DNA from: Flavobacterium sp. Root935
GTDB lineage: Bacteria > Bacteroidota > Bacteroidia > Flavobacteriales > Flavobacteriaceae
Length of the DNA: 64,000 nucleotides
Reading direction: 5' to 3'
Assembly: GCF_001429295.1 (NCBI RefSeq)
Contig: NZ_LMJL01000012.1
Coordinates: 1,445,636 to 1,509,635, forward strand
The stretch's first letter is position 1, and the number at the start of each line of letters is the position of its first letter. The position numbers were made by a program, and so were the translations under genes. The notes under the pieces were generated by a model, which did not search any database, was not told the origin of the DNA, and saw nothing but the letters and a program-made list of their open reading frames with translations. Positions 63,964 to 64,000 of this stretch are shown here, piece by piece.

Positions 63964-64000
63964 AAAAAAAAACATAGACATTTGTCTATGTTTTTTTTTT
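63964..64000. terminator. Symmetric hairpin at the window edge
   Basis: ACATAGACA pairs with TGTCTATGT around a 2-nt loop, with an A-run before and a T-run after it: a terminator in either direction. It probably ends a gene lying beyond the right edge or a plus-strand transcript. Confidence 0.7.

Noticed and set aside
1..64000. CRISPR array, prophage or conjugative element
   Set aside because: No spaced direct-repeat array, phage structural genes, integrase or transfer genes were seen.

Overview
The window looks like a chromosomal segment of a Flavobacterium-like member of the Bacteroidota. It is AT-rich. Several promoters carry the Bacteroidota -7 box TAnnTTTG, Shine-Dalgarno sites are weak, and families typical of the phylum are present: outer-membrane beta-barrel (OMP_b-brl_3) receptors, DUF5777 barrels, tRNA_anti-like OB-fold proteins and the short Crp/Fnr regulators of flavobacteria. 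No rRNA, tRNA or CRISPR array was seen.

Left part (1-23.2 kb), core-like. It opens with the 3' end of a PD-(D/E)XK nuclease-like gene. An envelope-lipid cluster follows: PAP2 phosphatase, response regulator, histidine kinase, outer-membrane receptor, LTA-synthase-like transferase and diacylglycerol-kinase-like enzyme, ending in a convergent second PAP2 paralogue. Next come a large arylsulfatase, a small YdcH-like protein and hemA. Between hemA and an AraC-regulator/hemH pair lies a divergent cluster of exported or lipid-anchored proteins: a globin-like lipoprotein, an HMA-like membrane protein, a DUF5777 barrel, an OB-fold protein, a c-type cytochrome lipoprotein and two YceI proteins. The long intergenic gaps of this part carry at least six copies of a degenerate repeat of about 80 bp ending in GGTTCGAAAC.

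An IS6-family element (23255-24028) without a target duplication marks the junction to a very different region.

Right part (24-64 kb), accessory. Almost everything is on the minus strand and consists of small redox, detoxification and hydrolase enzymes, many in two or more copies: SnoaL/NTF2 proteins, pirins, SDRs, nitroreductases, LLM flavin enzymes, isochorismatase-like hydrolases, YtcJ-like amidohydrolases, RidA, OsmC, alpha/beta hydrolases, quinone oxidoreductase, an extra GAPDH and an extra methionine aminopeptidase. Decay is heavy: dps, alsS, map, nmrA, pirin, alginate-export, retropepsin and crp-family pseudogenes or fragments.

The most striking feature is an iterated regulatory cassette at 44-61 kb. 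Nine promoters carry the 16-bp inverted repeat TTTACCA-N2-TGGTAAA (or a variant) centred exactly 33 bp upstream of the centre of a -7 box, which is the class II Crp activation geometry. In six cases the operator lies 7-8 nt downstream of a Crp/Fnr-family gene, intact (three) or decayed (three), and drives an unrelated enzyme gene: SDR, nitroreductase, SDR, SnoaL, amidohydrolase or aspartic-protease-like protein. Two intact crp genes carry the same operator in front of themselves. The regulator-operator unit thus appears to have been copied repeatedly with different cargo. A more distant Crp paralogue with an E. coli-like recognition helix sits next to a perfect-half-site TGTGA-N6-TCACT in front of an exported RidA gene, and an HxlR regulator faces a nitroreductase across a palindrome.
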